Below are positions 8,403 through 15,841 of a stretch of DNA of 42,789 nt, in pieces. The stretch is taken from the NCBI GenBank assembly GCA_041311015.1, contig JBFYKG010000003.1:1-42789 (forward strand), in the 5' to 3' direction. Within the stretch, counting starts at the first letter, position 1, and every line of letters starts with the position of its first letter. The notes beneath the pieces are model-generated. The model searched no databases. It was not told where the DNA came from and saw only the letters and a list, made by a program, of their open reading frames with translations. This stretch comes from Fluviibacter sp041311015 (lineage in GTDB: Bacteria > Pseudomonadota > Gammaproteobacteria > Burkholderiales > Rhodocyclaceae). The position numbers and the translations under genes are program-made.

Positions 8403-8868
8403 GCTTCTTCCCTTCCGAAGCCTTGTTGAACAGGAACTGGCTGATCAGCTTCTCGAGCACGATCGCCGATTGGGTTTTGTTAATTCTGCCACCCGCGGGG
8501 ATCATCTGGTCATCGCCACCCGCATCGAGCCCGATATATTGCTCACCGAGCAGCCCCGACGTCAGGATCGAGGCAAAGGTGTCTTTGGGAAACTGGTACT
8601 GGCTGTCGATCCGGAGCAAGACATGGGCTTCATAACTCTGCGGATCAAAACGGATGTCGGCAACGCGCCCGACAACGACGCCTGCGCTCTTGACGGGGCC
8701 GCGTACTTTGAGGCCGCCGATGTTGTCAAAACGGGCCGTCAGTTCGTAGGTGGTCGAAAAACCCGATGCCGAGAAATTGCTGACCTTGAGCGCAAGAAAG
8801 AGGATGGCGGCAAATCCGATTGCCACAAACACGCCCACCCAGAGATCCATCACCTTTCGGTTCATCAT
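8389..8868 (-). CDS. mlaD: MCE-domain phospholipid-binding protein MlaD
   Basis: 159 residues: one N-terminal membrane anchor (about residues 9-27) and a single MCE domain with YELTARFDNIGGLKVRGPVK and the SGLLGEQYIGLD segment. MlaD forms a hexameric ring on the periplasmic face of the MlaFEDB inner-membrane complex and channels lipid. The ATG at 8868 overlaps the mlaE stop (ATGA), and a second ATG follows directly. The 3' end overlaps mlaA by 14 bases. A short charged tail (EGKKHAAE) ends the protein. Confidence 0.95.
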   Translation of the reverse strand: MMNRKVMDLWVGVFVAIGFAAILFLALKVSNFSASGFSTTYELTARFDNIGGLKVRGPVKSAGVVVGRVADIRFDPQSYEAHVLLRIDSQYQFPKDTFASILTSGLLGEQYIGLDAGGDDQMIPAGGRINKTQSAIVLEKLISQFLFNKASEGKKHAAE

Positions 8869-9656
8869 AAGCCTCGGAACATAAATGAAGTCAGAACAAA
8901 ATCCAGCGCAAGAATGGCCAGTGCCGAGGTTACCACTGTCCGGGTAATGGCACGAGAGACCCCCTCGGCGGTCGGCACAGAATCAAAACCCTCGAACACG
9001 GCGATCAGCGAAATGGCCACCCCAAACACGACACTTTTGATCAGGCCGTTGAGCACATCGTCCGTGAAATTCACGTTGGCCTGCATTTGCGCCCAGAAAG
9101 CACCTTCGTCAACGCCGATAAACACCACACCGATCAGCCAGCCGCCAAAGATCCCCGCCGCCGTAAACAGCCCGGCCAGCAAGGGCATGGCGAGTACGCC
9201 GCCCCAGAAGCGCGGCGCAATAATGCGGGCCAGCGGATTGACCGCCATCATATCCATCGCCGTCAATTGCTCGGTTGCCTTCATCAGCCCGATTTCTGCC
9301 GTGATCGAAGAGCCACCGCGCGAGGCGAAGAGCAGACCGGCTACCACCGGCCCCAGTTCACGAACCAGCGAGAGGGCCACCAGAATCCCCAGCGCTTCGG
9401 AGGACCCGTAGCGCTGCAAGGTGTCATAACCCTGCAACCCGAGCACCAGACCGACAAAAAGACCGGAGACCAGAATAATGATCAGCGACAGGACGCCGCT
9501 GGCAAACAGCTCACGTAGCAGCAGGCGCGGACGGCGAAAGGTTTCTCCGGACTGGGCCAGCATCGCCAGGAAAAACCGGGCGGCAAAGCCCAGGCGCCAA
9601 ACCCGGTCGATCGTATTGGACCCGATCGTCGTAAAGAATCGTTCCAGAAAACCCAT
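8865..9656 (-). CDS. mlaE: Phospholipid ABC transporter permease MlaE
   Basis: 263 residues, five to six membrane segments. Family motifs include RPRLLLRELFASGV, VGLVLGLQGYDTL, REL-GPV-x-AGLLFASRGGSSITAEIG and the TEQL-x-A-MDMMAVNP helix. MlaE is the membrane core of the MlaFEDB complex. I use the ATG at 9656, which shares its A with the mlaF stop (TGATG). A GTG one codon upstream would give GTGA overlap and one extra residue. Confidence 0.94.
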   Translation of the reverse strand: MGFLERFFTTIGSNTIDRVWRLGFAARFFLAMLAQSGETFRRPRLLLRELFASGVLSLIIILVSGLFVGLVLGLQGYDTLQRYGSSEALGILVALSLVRELGPVVAGLLFASRGGSSITAEIGLMKATEQLTAMDMMAVNPLARIIAPRFWGGVLAMPLLAGLFTAAGIFGGWLIGVVFIGVDEGAFWAQMQANVNFTDDVLNGLIKSVVFGVAISLIAVFEGFDSVPTAEGVSRAITRTVVTSALAILALDFVLTSFMFRGL

Positions 9657-10456
9657 CACGCACGCCCCATCAACTGCACATCGAGTTCGCCGGCCGGGTA
9701 ATGGAAATGCACCGGGCCATCCGGTTGGGCGTGAACGAACTGATACACATAAGGATCGGTCGAGACGCGGATGTCTTCCGGCGTCCCCTCACCCACCACC
9801 CGCCCCGCGGACATGAAATACACGTAATCCACGACGGCCAGCGACTCATGCACATCATGTGTCACCATCACGGCCGTTGCCCCCAGGGCATCGGTCAACC
9901 GGCGGATCAGGGTCGCAATAATCGACAGAGAAATCGGGTCGAGGCCGGTAAAAGGCTCATCGAACAGAATAAGTTCCGGATCCAGTGCCACCGACCGGGC
10001 CAGCGCGACGCGGCGGGCCATGCCACCGGACAGCTCGGCCGGCATCAGTTGCGCGGCACCTCGCAAGCCCACTGCCTCCAGTTTGAGCAGCACCAGGTCG
10101 CGAATCGCCGATTCCGGCAGCCGGGTATGTTCGCGCAGCGGGAACGCCACGTTGTCATACACGGAGAGATCGGTAAACAGGGCGCCAAACTGGAACAACA
10201 TACCCATGCGGCGGCGCAGATCGTACAGATCCTTCTGGGTCATCGTGCCCACATCAGCCCCAGCCACTTTGAGCGTGCCGTGTGATGGCCGGAGCTGCCC
10301 GCCAATCAGGCGCAGGAGCGTGGTCTTGCCACAGCCCGAGCCGCCCATGATCGCCGTCAGCTTGCCCTTGGGTAGCTTCATATCGACCCCGGAAAGCACA
10401 GACCGATCGCCATAGGCGAAGTCAAGGCCGGCAATTTCTACATAGGGGGTAGGCAT
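9656..10456 (-). CDS. mlaF: Phospholipid ABC transporter ATP-binding protein MlaF
   Basis: 266 residues. Walker A is GGSGCGKTT (38-46), the signature is LSGGMARR, Walker B is LILFDEPFTGLDP and the switch is VTHDVHES. It powers the Mla phospholipid transporter at the inner membrane. The frame is open 24 codons further upstream, but those residues do not look like family sequence and would run through the promoter region. The ATG at 10456 has TGGAA about 9 bases before it. It is the first gene of the long - strand run; the promoter should lie in 10457-10624, where a TAGAAT -10-like element is visible on the - strand. Confidence 0.94.
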   Translation of the reverse strand: MPTPYVEIAGLDFAYGDRSVLSGVDMKLPKGKLTAIMGGSGCGKTTLLRLIGGQLRPSHGTLKVAGADVGTMTQKDLYDLRRRMGMLFQFGALFTDLSVYDNVAFPLREHTRLPESAIRDLVLLKLEAVGLRGAAQLMPAELSGGMARRVALARSVALDPELILFDEPFTGLDPISLSIIATLIRRLTDALGATAVMVTHDVHESLAVVDYVYFMSAGRVVGEGTPEDIRVSTDPYVYQFVHAQPDGPVHFHYPAGELDVQLMGRA

Positions 10457-10624
10457 CAAACGATTCCAGAATACATTTTTCCATTCTATCACTGCAGATA
10501 CCGGCAAAATATGTCCTGTTTTTGACAAAATAATGCGAAATTGCCGGCGCTCCGGATAACCAGGGGGGTGCCTTCGTTGCTAGAATGCCGGGCAAGCCAT
10601 TCATTATTCTTATAAAAGACCACC
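10457..10624. promoter_or_regulatory. Divergent intergenic region between mlaF and the diiron-protein gene
   Basis: 168 bases, AT-richer than the flanks, between two divergently read genes. On the - strand a TAGAAT lies upstream of mlaF, but I see no good -35 at 16-18 bases from it. A 7-base inverted repeat, CCGGCAA (10501-10507) and TTGCCGG (10541-10547), flanks the A/T-rich middle and could be an operator. For the + strand gene, TATTCT/TATAAA near 10606-10616 may serve as a -10. All of this is by eye. Confidence 0.4.
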
Positions 10625-11452
10625 ATGCTCTTCCACGACCTCTTCCACAGCCTAGAAAAAGCCCGCTGGTCCATGGCTGATGATGTGCCCTGGGACGACT
10701 TCGATCCCACCAGGCTTTCCGAAGAGCAGGCCCTCACCATCAAGTACAACGCCATCACCGAGTGGGCCGCCCTGCCGGCCACCGAAATGTTCCTGCGGGA
10801 CAACAACGACGATACGGACTTCTCGGCCTTCATGAGTATCTGGTTCTACGAAGAGCAGAAACACGCTCTGGTTCTCATGGAATACCTGCGTCGTTTCCGC
10901 CCGGACCTCTACCCCACTGAGGAAGAACTGGCTGCCGTTCGTTTCGAATTCGACCCGGCGCCCAAGCTGGAAACCCTGATGCTGCACTTCTGTGGTGAAG
11001 TCCGCCTGACCCAGTGGTATCGCCGTGCCGCCGACTGGCATACCGAACCGGTTATCAAGAAGATCTACGACCTGCTGTCGCGGGATGAAGCACGTCACGG
11101 TGGTGCCTATCTCCGTTATATGAAGCGGGCACTGGACACCTATGGCAAGGCAGCCGCCCAGGCCTTCGCCAAAATTGGCGTCCTGATGGCTAGTTCTGCC
11201 CGAACCCAGAAAGCCCTGCACCCGACCAATCTGCACGTCAACAAAGCGCTCTATCCGCAGGATACGGTCCAGAGCCGCATGCCCGATCCGGCCTGGCTGG
11301 AGCATTGGCTCGATACGCAGATCAAGTTCGACAAGCCCTGTGAAGACCGCGTGGTCGGCGGCATCCTGCGCAACCTGTCGAGCCTTTTCGAACAAACCTT
11401 CGAAACGATTCAGGATCTGAACCGTTTCCGCAAATCACTCGGCACGGCTTAA
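10625..11452 (+). CDS. Ferritin-like diiron protein related to acyl-ACP desaturases
   Basis: 275 soluble residues. The sequence has the ligand set of a four-helix diiron protein: Glu46 (in TEWAALPATE), Glu77-x-x-His80 (EEQKH), Glu125 (CGEVRLTQWY) and Glu155-x-x-His158 (DEARH). The spacing resembles the acyl-ACP desaturase branch (E, ExxH, E, ExxH). There is no signal peptide or membrane segment. Function is not known to me: it might oxidise a lipid or other small molecule, or handle iron or peroxide. It is followed after 21 bases by rfaE2, so a role near LPS or lipid A is possible but unproven. The start has only a weak ribosome site (AAGA), but the N-terminus has no alternative ATG before the first ligand helix except Met17. 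Confidence 0.8.
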   Translation: MLFHDLFHSLEKARWSMADDVPWDDFDPTRLSEEQALTIKYNAITEWAALPATEMFLRDNNDDTDFSAFMSIWFYEEQKHALVLMEYLRRFRPDLYPTEEELAAVRFEFDPAPKLETLMLHFCGEVRLTQWYRRAADWHTEPVIKKIYDLLSRDEARHGGAYLRYMKRALDTYGKAAAQAFAKIGVLMASSARTQKALHPTNLHVNKALYPQDTVQSRMPDPAWLEHWLDTQIKFDKPCEDRVVGGILRNLSSLFEQTFETIQDLNRFRKSLGTA

Positions 11453-11473
11453 GCCGCCGACAGGAACCAGACC

Positions 11474-11962
11474 ATGACCCGACTGCCGTCGCCTGGCTTC
11501 GAGCGCAAGATCGTGATCCCGGGCAACCTGAAATCACGGATCGCCGAACTGCCCCACCCGATTGTTTTTACCAATGGTTGCTTTGACATTCTGCACCGGG
11601 GTCACGTCACCTATCTGGCTCAGGCACGCGCCCTGGGGGCCTCGCTCATTATCGCTGCCAATACCGATGCCTCGGTTAAACGCCTGGGCAAAGGCGATGA
11701 CCGGCCACTGAACCCGCTGCAGGACCGTATGGCTGTCCTGGCCGCGCTGGAATGTGTTTCGCTAGTTACCTGGTTTGATGAAGACACACCCATCCAGCGC
11801 ATCCTAGATTGCAAACCGGATATTCTGGTCAAGGGCGGTGACTGGTCGGTTGACAAGATCGTAGGCGCCCCCGAGGTTCGCAGTTGGGGCGGCAAGGTCG
11901 TCTCGATTCCGTTCCTGCATGAGACATCGACCACGGCGATGGTCAACAAAATCCGCGGGTGA
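11474..11962 (+). CDS. rfaE2: D-glycero-beta-D-manno-heptose 1-phosphate adenylyltransferase
   Basis: 162 residues, equal to the C-terminal (adenylyltransferase) half of bifunctional HldE. FTNGCFDILHRGH (residues 32-44) holds the nucleotidyltransferase HxGH-type motif (HRGH, 41-44), and KGGDW plus the STTAMVNKI C-terminus are conserved. The enzyme joins heptose 1-phosphate to AMP from ATP on the way to ADP-heptose for LPS inner core. The kinase half is a separate gene at 39543-40472. AGGAA precedes the ATG at 11474 by about 8 bases. It is probably co-transcribed with the diiron-protein gene. Confidence 0.93.
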   Translation: MTRLPSPGFERKIVIPGNLKSRIAELPHPIVFTNGCFDILHRGHVTYLAQARALGASLIIAANTDASVKRLGKGDDRPLNPLQDRMAVLAALECVSLVTWFDEDTPIQRILDCKPDILVKGGDWSVDKIVGAPEVRSWGGKVVSIPFLHETSTTAMVNKIRG

Positions 11963-11975
11963 TTCGAACCAAGAC

Positions 11976-12037
11976 GTAATTTCTATCGGACGGGATGCCG
12001 ACCGCGGTGCATTGTGACCGCCGCCGACAGAAATTAC
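11976..12037. terminator. Inverted repeat between convergent rfaE2 and kup, possible bidirectional terminator
   Basis: GTAATTTCTATCGG (11976-11989) and CCGACAGAAATTAC (12024-12037) pair over 14 bases with one mismatch, around a 34-base loop. The loop holds a further GCGGT/ACCGC stem. The right arm overlaps the kup stop codon. Position between two convergent genes suggests a terminator, but there is no long T-run outside the stem. Confidence 0.45.
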
Positions 12038-13932
12038 AAAGCGACCTGCGTGCCGAGCTCGACCACCCGATTGGTCGGGATATTGAAATAGCTGGTAGCA
12101 CTGTCGGCATTGCGATACATCGTGATAAACAGCTTCTCGCGCCAGAACGCCATTTCGGAATTGAGTTTCGGAATCAGCGTCTCGCGACCGAGGAAGAACG
12201 ACGTCTCCATCATGTTAATCGGCAAGCCATGCTCGGCACACAAAGCAAGCGCCGCCGGAATATCCGGTTCTTCCTTGAAGCCATAGCGAATCAGGACCGT
12301 CCAGAAGTTTTCTTTCAGCGGTGTCACTTCAACCCGATCGGTCTCGGGCACAAAAGGTACATCCTCGATCTGCACACAAGTCACCAGCACTTTTTCGTGC
12401 AGCACCTTGTTGTGCATCATGTTGTGCAGCAACGCATGCGGCACACCGGTCAGATCACCATTCAGGAAGACGGCAATGCCCGGCACGCGTTGCGGGCCGC
12501 CCACAGCCAGACTACCCACAAAGGCATCCAGGCGGAGTTCTTCACTACGCAGCCGCTTACGCAACAGGTCACGCCCACGCTTCCAGGTCGTCATGATCGT
12601 AAAGATCACCAGACCGGCGACCAGCGGGAACCAACCGCCATCCGGGATTTTCTGGATGTTGGCCCACAGGAAAATCAGCTCGAATACCAGGAAGCAGGCA
12701 AAGAGCAGCGCGGCTCGGTACCAGCCCCAGTTCCAAATTTTGGCCGCAACAACCACCGCGAGCAATGAGGTAATGACCATATCCCCCGTTACGGCCAGAC
12801 CATAGGCGGCTGCCAGGTTGTTCGAGGACTTGAAAGTCAGCACCAGTAGAATCACTGCCGCCAGCTGTAACCAGTTCACACCGGGCATGTAGATCTGTCC
12901 CTGCTCTTTTTCGGACGTGTGCGTCACCAGCATGCGGGGCACAAAACCCAGCTGCATGGCCTGCCGCGTCATCGAATAGGCACCGGTAATCACGGCCTGC
13001 GATGCAATCACCGTTGCACACGTCGCCAGACACACCAGCGGAAAGCGCAGATACTCTGGCACGCCCATATAGAACGGGTTATCCACAGCATCGGGATTGG
13101 CCAGTACCAGCGCAGCTTGGCCGAAGTAATTGATCACCAGCGCCGGCAATACAAAGAAGGTCCAGGCCAGGCGGATCGGTTTGCGCCCGAAGTGGCCCAT
13201 GTCGGCATATAGCGCTTCGGCGCCAGTCACCGCCAGCACCACGTTACCCATGGCAAACATGGCCATGTGCGGATTATCGATCAGCAGGTGCACGGCGTAC
13301 ATCGGATTCAGCGCCAGCAGGACATGCGGGTTAACGATAACGTTGTAAACCCCCATCACGCCCAGAACGGCAAACCAGACCCCCATCACCGGGCCAAAGA
13401 AGGCACCGACCTTGGCCGTGCCATGCTTCTGGAACATGAACAGCCCAGCCAAAATCACAATGGTGATCGGAATCACCAGACTATGAAACTGGGGCGCAAT
13501 CACTTGCAGCCCCTCAACCGCCGACAACACCGAGATGGCCGGCGTCACCATGCCATCCCCATAGAACATCGCGGTGCCCAGAATACCAGCCAGCATGATC
13601 CATTTGGCACGCCTCGGCTTATCCTGGGCCTCGTGCAAGGCCAGAGCAATCAACGCCATCATGCCGCCCTCGCCCCGGTTATCGGCGCGCAGAATGAACA
13701 CGATGTACTTGATCGAGACAATGACCATCAGCGCCCAGAAGATCATCGACAGGCCGCCAAACACATTGGCCTCAGTCAGCGGGATCGGATGGTTACCTGC
13801 GAAGAGCTCTTTAAAGGCATACAGGGGGCTGGTGCCGATATCCCCATAGACCACACCCAACGCCCCCAGAACGAGCAACTGCAGGCTCGTCTTGGTTTCA
13901 TGGGCTGATGTATTCGACGCGGCTGCCGACAT
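12034..13932 (-). CDS. kup: Low-affinity potassium uptake protein Kup
   Basis: 632 residues. Twelve membrane segments make up the first two thirds and a cytoplasmic domain the last third. GALGVVYGDIGTSPLYAF near the N-terminus, ADNRGEGGMMAL, GDGMVTPAISVLSAVEG and GAEALYADMGHFGR are the Kup/HAK/KT hallmarks. It imports K+ with H+ across the inner membrane. The frame begins at a TTG 15 bases earlier, but the ATG at 13932 has GGGAG at normal distance and is chosen. It converges on rfaE2. Identification is firm. Confidence 0.95.
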   Translation of the reverse strand: MSAAASNTSAHETKTSLQLLVLGALGVVYGDIGTSPLYAFKELFAGNHPIPLTEANVFGGLSMIFWALMVIVSIKYIVFILRADNRGEGGMMALIALALHEAQDKPRRAKWIMLAGILGTAMFYGDGMVTPAISVLSAVEGLQVIAPQFHSLVIPITIVILAGLFMFQKHGTAKVGAFFGPVMGVWFAVLGVMGVYNVIVNPHVLLALNPMYAVHLLIDNPHMAMFAMGNVVLAVTGAEALYADMGHFGRKPIRLAWTFFVLPALVINYFGQAALVLANPDAVDNPFYMGVPEYLRFPLVCLATCATVIASQAVITGAYSMTRQAMQLGFVPRMLVTHTSEKEQGQIYMPGVNWLQLAAVILLVLTFKSSNNLAAAYGLAVTGDMVITSLLAVVVAAKIWNWGWYRAALLFACFLVFELIFLWANIQKIPDGGWFPLVAGLVIFTIMTTWKRGRDLLRKRLRSEELRLDAFVGSLAVGGPQRVPGIAVFLNGDLTGVPHALLHNMMHNKVLHEKVLVTCVQIEDVPFVPETDRVEVTPLKENFWTVLIRYGFKEEPDIPAALALCAEHGLPINMMETSFFLGRETLIPKLNSEMAFWREKLFITMYRNADSATSYFNIPTNRVVELGTQVAL

Positions 13933-13991
13933 GATGACTCCCAACAACTAAATCAGAACAGAACGTCGAATATTAAGGACCGACTACCAAA

Positions 13992-14444
13992 TCAGAACGG
14001 GATATCGTCGTCCAGATCCGCCACATTGGCTGGCGGACGACGATTGGCGTTGCTGCCAGCAGCGGCCGGCGCGAACGGATCATCACGGCTGACCGGCTCA
14101 CCTTGGCCTTCGCGGCGGCCAAGCATTTTCATTTCGGTGGCTTCGACTTCGGTCGTGTAGCGCTCCTGGCCGTCCTTATCCTGCCACTTGCGGGTCTTGA
14201 TACGACCTTCGATATAAACCTGTGAGCCTTTTTTCAGATACTGGCCTGCAATTTCGGCGAGGCGGCGGTAAAAAACCACGCGGTGCCACTCGGTCGACTC
14301 GCGCTGCTCACCGCTGGCTTTGTCACGCCAGCTATCGGTGGTCGCGAGACGGATATTACATACGGCATCGCCAGAGGTAGTGTAACGGGTTTCGGGATCA
14401 GCGCCGAGGTTACCGATGAGTAATACTTTATTGAGCGATGCCAT
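13992..14444 (-). CDS. ssb: Single-stranded DNA-binding protein
   Basis: 150 residues: OB-fold domain of about 110 residues (ASLNKVLLIGNLGADPETRY..., WHRVVFYRRLAEIAGQYLKKG), a Gly/Ala/Pro linker, and the acidic tip DLDDDIPF that recruits repair and replication proteins. The ATG at 14444 has AGGAG seven bases before it; a TTG two codons earlier is disfavoured. It coats single-stranded DNA in replication, recombination and repair. The order ssb-MFS-uvrA around it is known from other Betaproteobacteria. I see no LexA-type box upstream. Confidence 0.96.
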   Translation of the reverse strand: MASLNKVLLIGNLGADPETRYTTSGDAVCNIRLATTDSWRDKASGEQRESTEWHRVVFYRRLAEIAGQYLKKGSQVYIEGRIKTRKWQDKDGQERYTTEVEATEMKMLGRREGQGEPVSRDDPFAPAAAGSNANRRPPANVADLDDDIPF

Positions 14445-14532
14445 AGTCAATCTCCTGAGTTAACGAGTGTAGCGGCCAAAAAGATGGCTTACCGAAACAA
14501 CAGAATAGCACGAGGCGGGTCTTGGTTGGCGT

Positions 14533-15747
14533 TTATGTCGGCAGGCGCGCCGGCCATTTCCATAAAATCAGCTGCCAGATCAGAGCCAACAGGCCGCATC
14601 CGGCAAAAACGGCGGCATAGCCTCCGACCTGCAACAACAACCCGCCCAGGGCCCCGCCGGCAAACAGCCCCAGCGACTGCAGCGTATTGTAGAGCCCCAG
14701 CGCCTGGGCCTTGCCCGCCGCCGGAGCGATCCGCGAAATCAGCGAGGGCTGCAGTGCTTCGAGCATATTGAAGCCGCTGAAAAACAACACCATCAGGCCA
14801 AAGACCAGTCCCAGCGCGACGGTTTCAGAGGGATTCAACAGCAGCAGCGCCAGAAACCCGATCTGCGTTAGGCCCAATAGCAGCACCGCCACTCCAAAGA
14901 CTTGCGCCATGCGTTTATGACGCTCTGCCTGCATCATGGCCGGCCAGAGCAGTCCCAGCGCCAGCAGAACAGCCGGCAGATAGACCATCCAGTGCCGGTC
15001 AAGTGCCAGACCGGCCATCTGGATCAACAACGACGGCACCGCCACCCACATCGCAATCTGGATGGCATGCAGAATACAAACACCCAGATTCAGCCGGAAC
15101 AGGCGTGCATCCCTCAGAACCAGCGCAAAGGTGCCGGCCACCGGGGGTGCCAGCGGCGGCGCCGGAGGCACCAGCCGGAAAAGGGCCCAGAACGCCCCCA
15201 GTCCCAGTGCACAGGTGAACCAGAAAAGACCGCTCAACCCGACCCAGCCATAAAGCACCGGTGCCAGCGCCAGCGATAGCGCAAACATCAGGGCAATCGA
15301 TCCACCAATCATGGCCATGGCCTTGCTGCGCTGGCTATCCCGGGTCAGATCAGCCACCAGCGCGGTAATCGCAGCCGAAATGGCACCACTGCCCTGGATC
15401 ATGCGACCCCAGGTCATCGCCTCGACAGAGCCGGCAACCGCACAGATCAGACTGCCGATCACAAAGAGGGTTAAACCGAAGGCAATCACCGGTTTACGGC
15501 CCCACCGGTCGGCCGCCAACCCCAGCGGCAGCTGCAGGCAGGCCTGCGTCAGGCCATAGGCCCCCAGCGCTAGTCCGATGGCGGCCATATCCTGCCCACC
15601 GGTCAGATCGCGCGCCGCCACGGCAAATACCGGCAGCACAATGAATAAACCCAGCATCCGCAGGGCAAAAATAGCGGCCAGACCTGATGCGGCGCGCTTT
15701 TCTGCGGGCAGCATGGGCTCTTTGGGCGGGCGGGAAGATTCAGTCAT
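14533..15747 (-). CDS. MFS transporter beside ssb and uvrA
   Basis: 404 residues, twelve membrane segments. FALRMLGLFIVLPVFAVAARDL is the first helix, and LADRWGRKPVI between helices 2 and 3 is the MFS motif A. The protein resembles the YajR/arabinose-efflux-like drug/H+ antiporter branch but ends without an extra cytosolic domain. Substrate is unknown. The ATG at 15747 (MTESSRPP) is preferred; an ATG seven codons upstream is possible, and neither has a clear ribosome site. It is divergent from uvrA. Confidence 0.85.
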   Translation of the reverse strand: MTESSRPPKEPMLPAEKRAASGLAAIFALRMLGLFIVLPVFAVAARDLTGGQDMAAIGLALGAYGLTQACLQLPLGLAADRWGRKPVIAFGLTLFVIGSLICAVAGSVEAMTWGRMIQGSGAISAAITALVADLTRDSQRSKAMAMIGGSIALMFALSLALAPVLYGWVGLSGLFWFTCALGLGAFWALFRLVPPAPPLAPPVAGTFALVLRDARLFRLNLGVCILHAIQIAMWVAVPSLLIQMAGLALDRHWMVYLPAVLLALGLLWPAMMQAERHKRMAQVFGVAVLLLGLTQIGFLALLLLNPSETVALGLVFGLMVLFFSGFNMLEALQPSLISRIAPAAGKAQALGLYNTLQSLGLFAGGALGGLLLQVGGYAAVFAGCGLLALIWQLILWKWPARLPT

Positions 15748-15757
15748 AAATAAACAG

Positions 15758-15787
15758 TTGCGATGCATAAACGCGGCCGCGTAATAT
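15758..15787 (+). promoter_or_regulatory. Possible uvrA promoter
   Basis: TTGCGA (15758-15763) and TAATAT (15782-15787) are separated by 18 bases and lie 55 bases before the uvrA ATG. The -10 is inside a 10-base palindrome, GTAATATTAC. Each hexamer matches the sigma-70 consensus at four of six places. I find no LexA box here. Confidence 0.35.
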
Positions 15788-15841
15788 TACCAGTTGGCCT
15801 CCGGCCGACCGGCCCTTGCCGCAGCTTTATCGGAAGACCTC

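Noticed and set aside
8233..9411. 392-codon + strand frame opposite mlaA, mlaD and mlaE
   Set aside because: It runs antisense across three genes fixed by strong family motifs and overlapping starts.
15748..15841. LexA (SOS) box for uvrA
   Set aside because: I looked for CTGT-N8-ACAG-like sites between the MFS gene and uvrA, and upstream of ssb, and found none.
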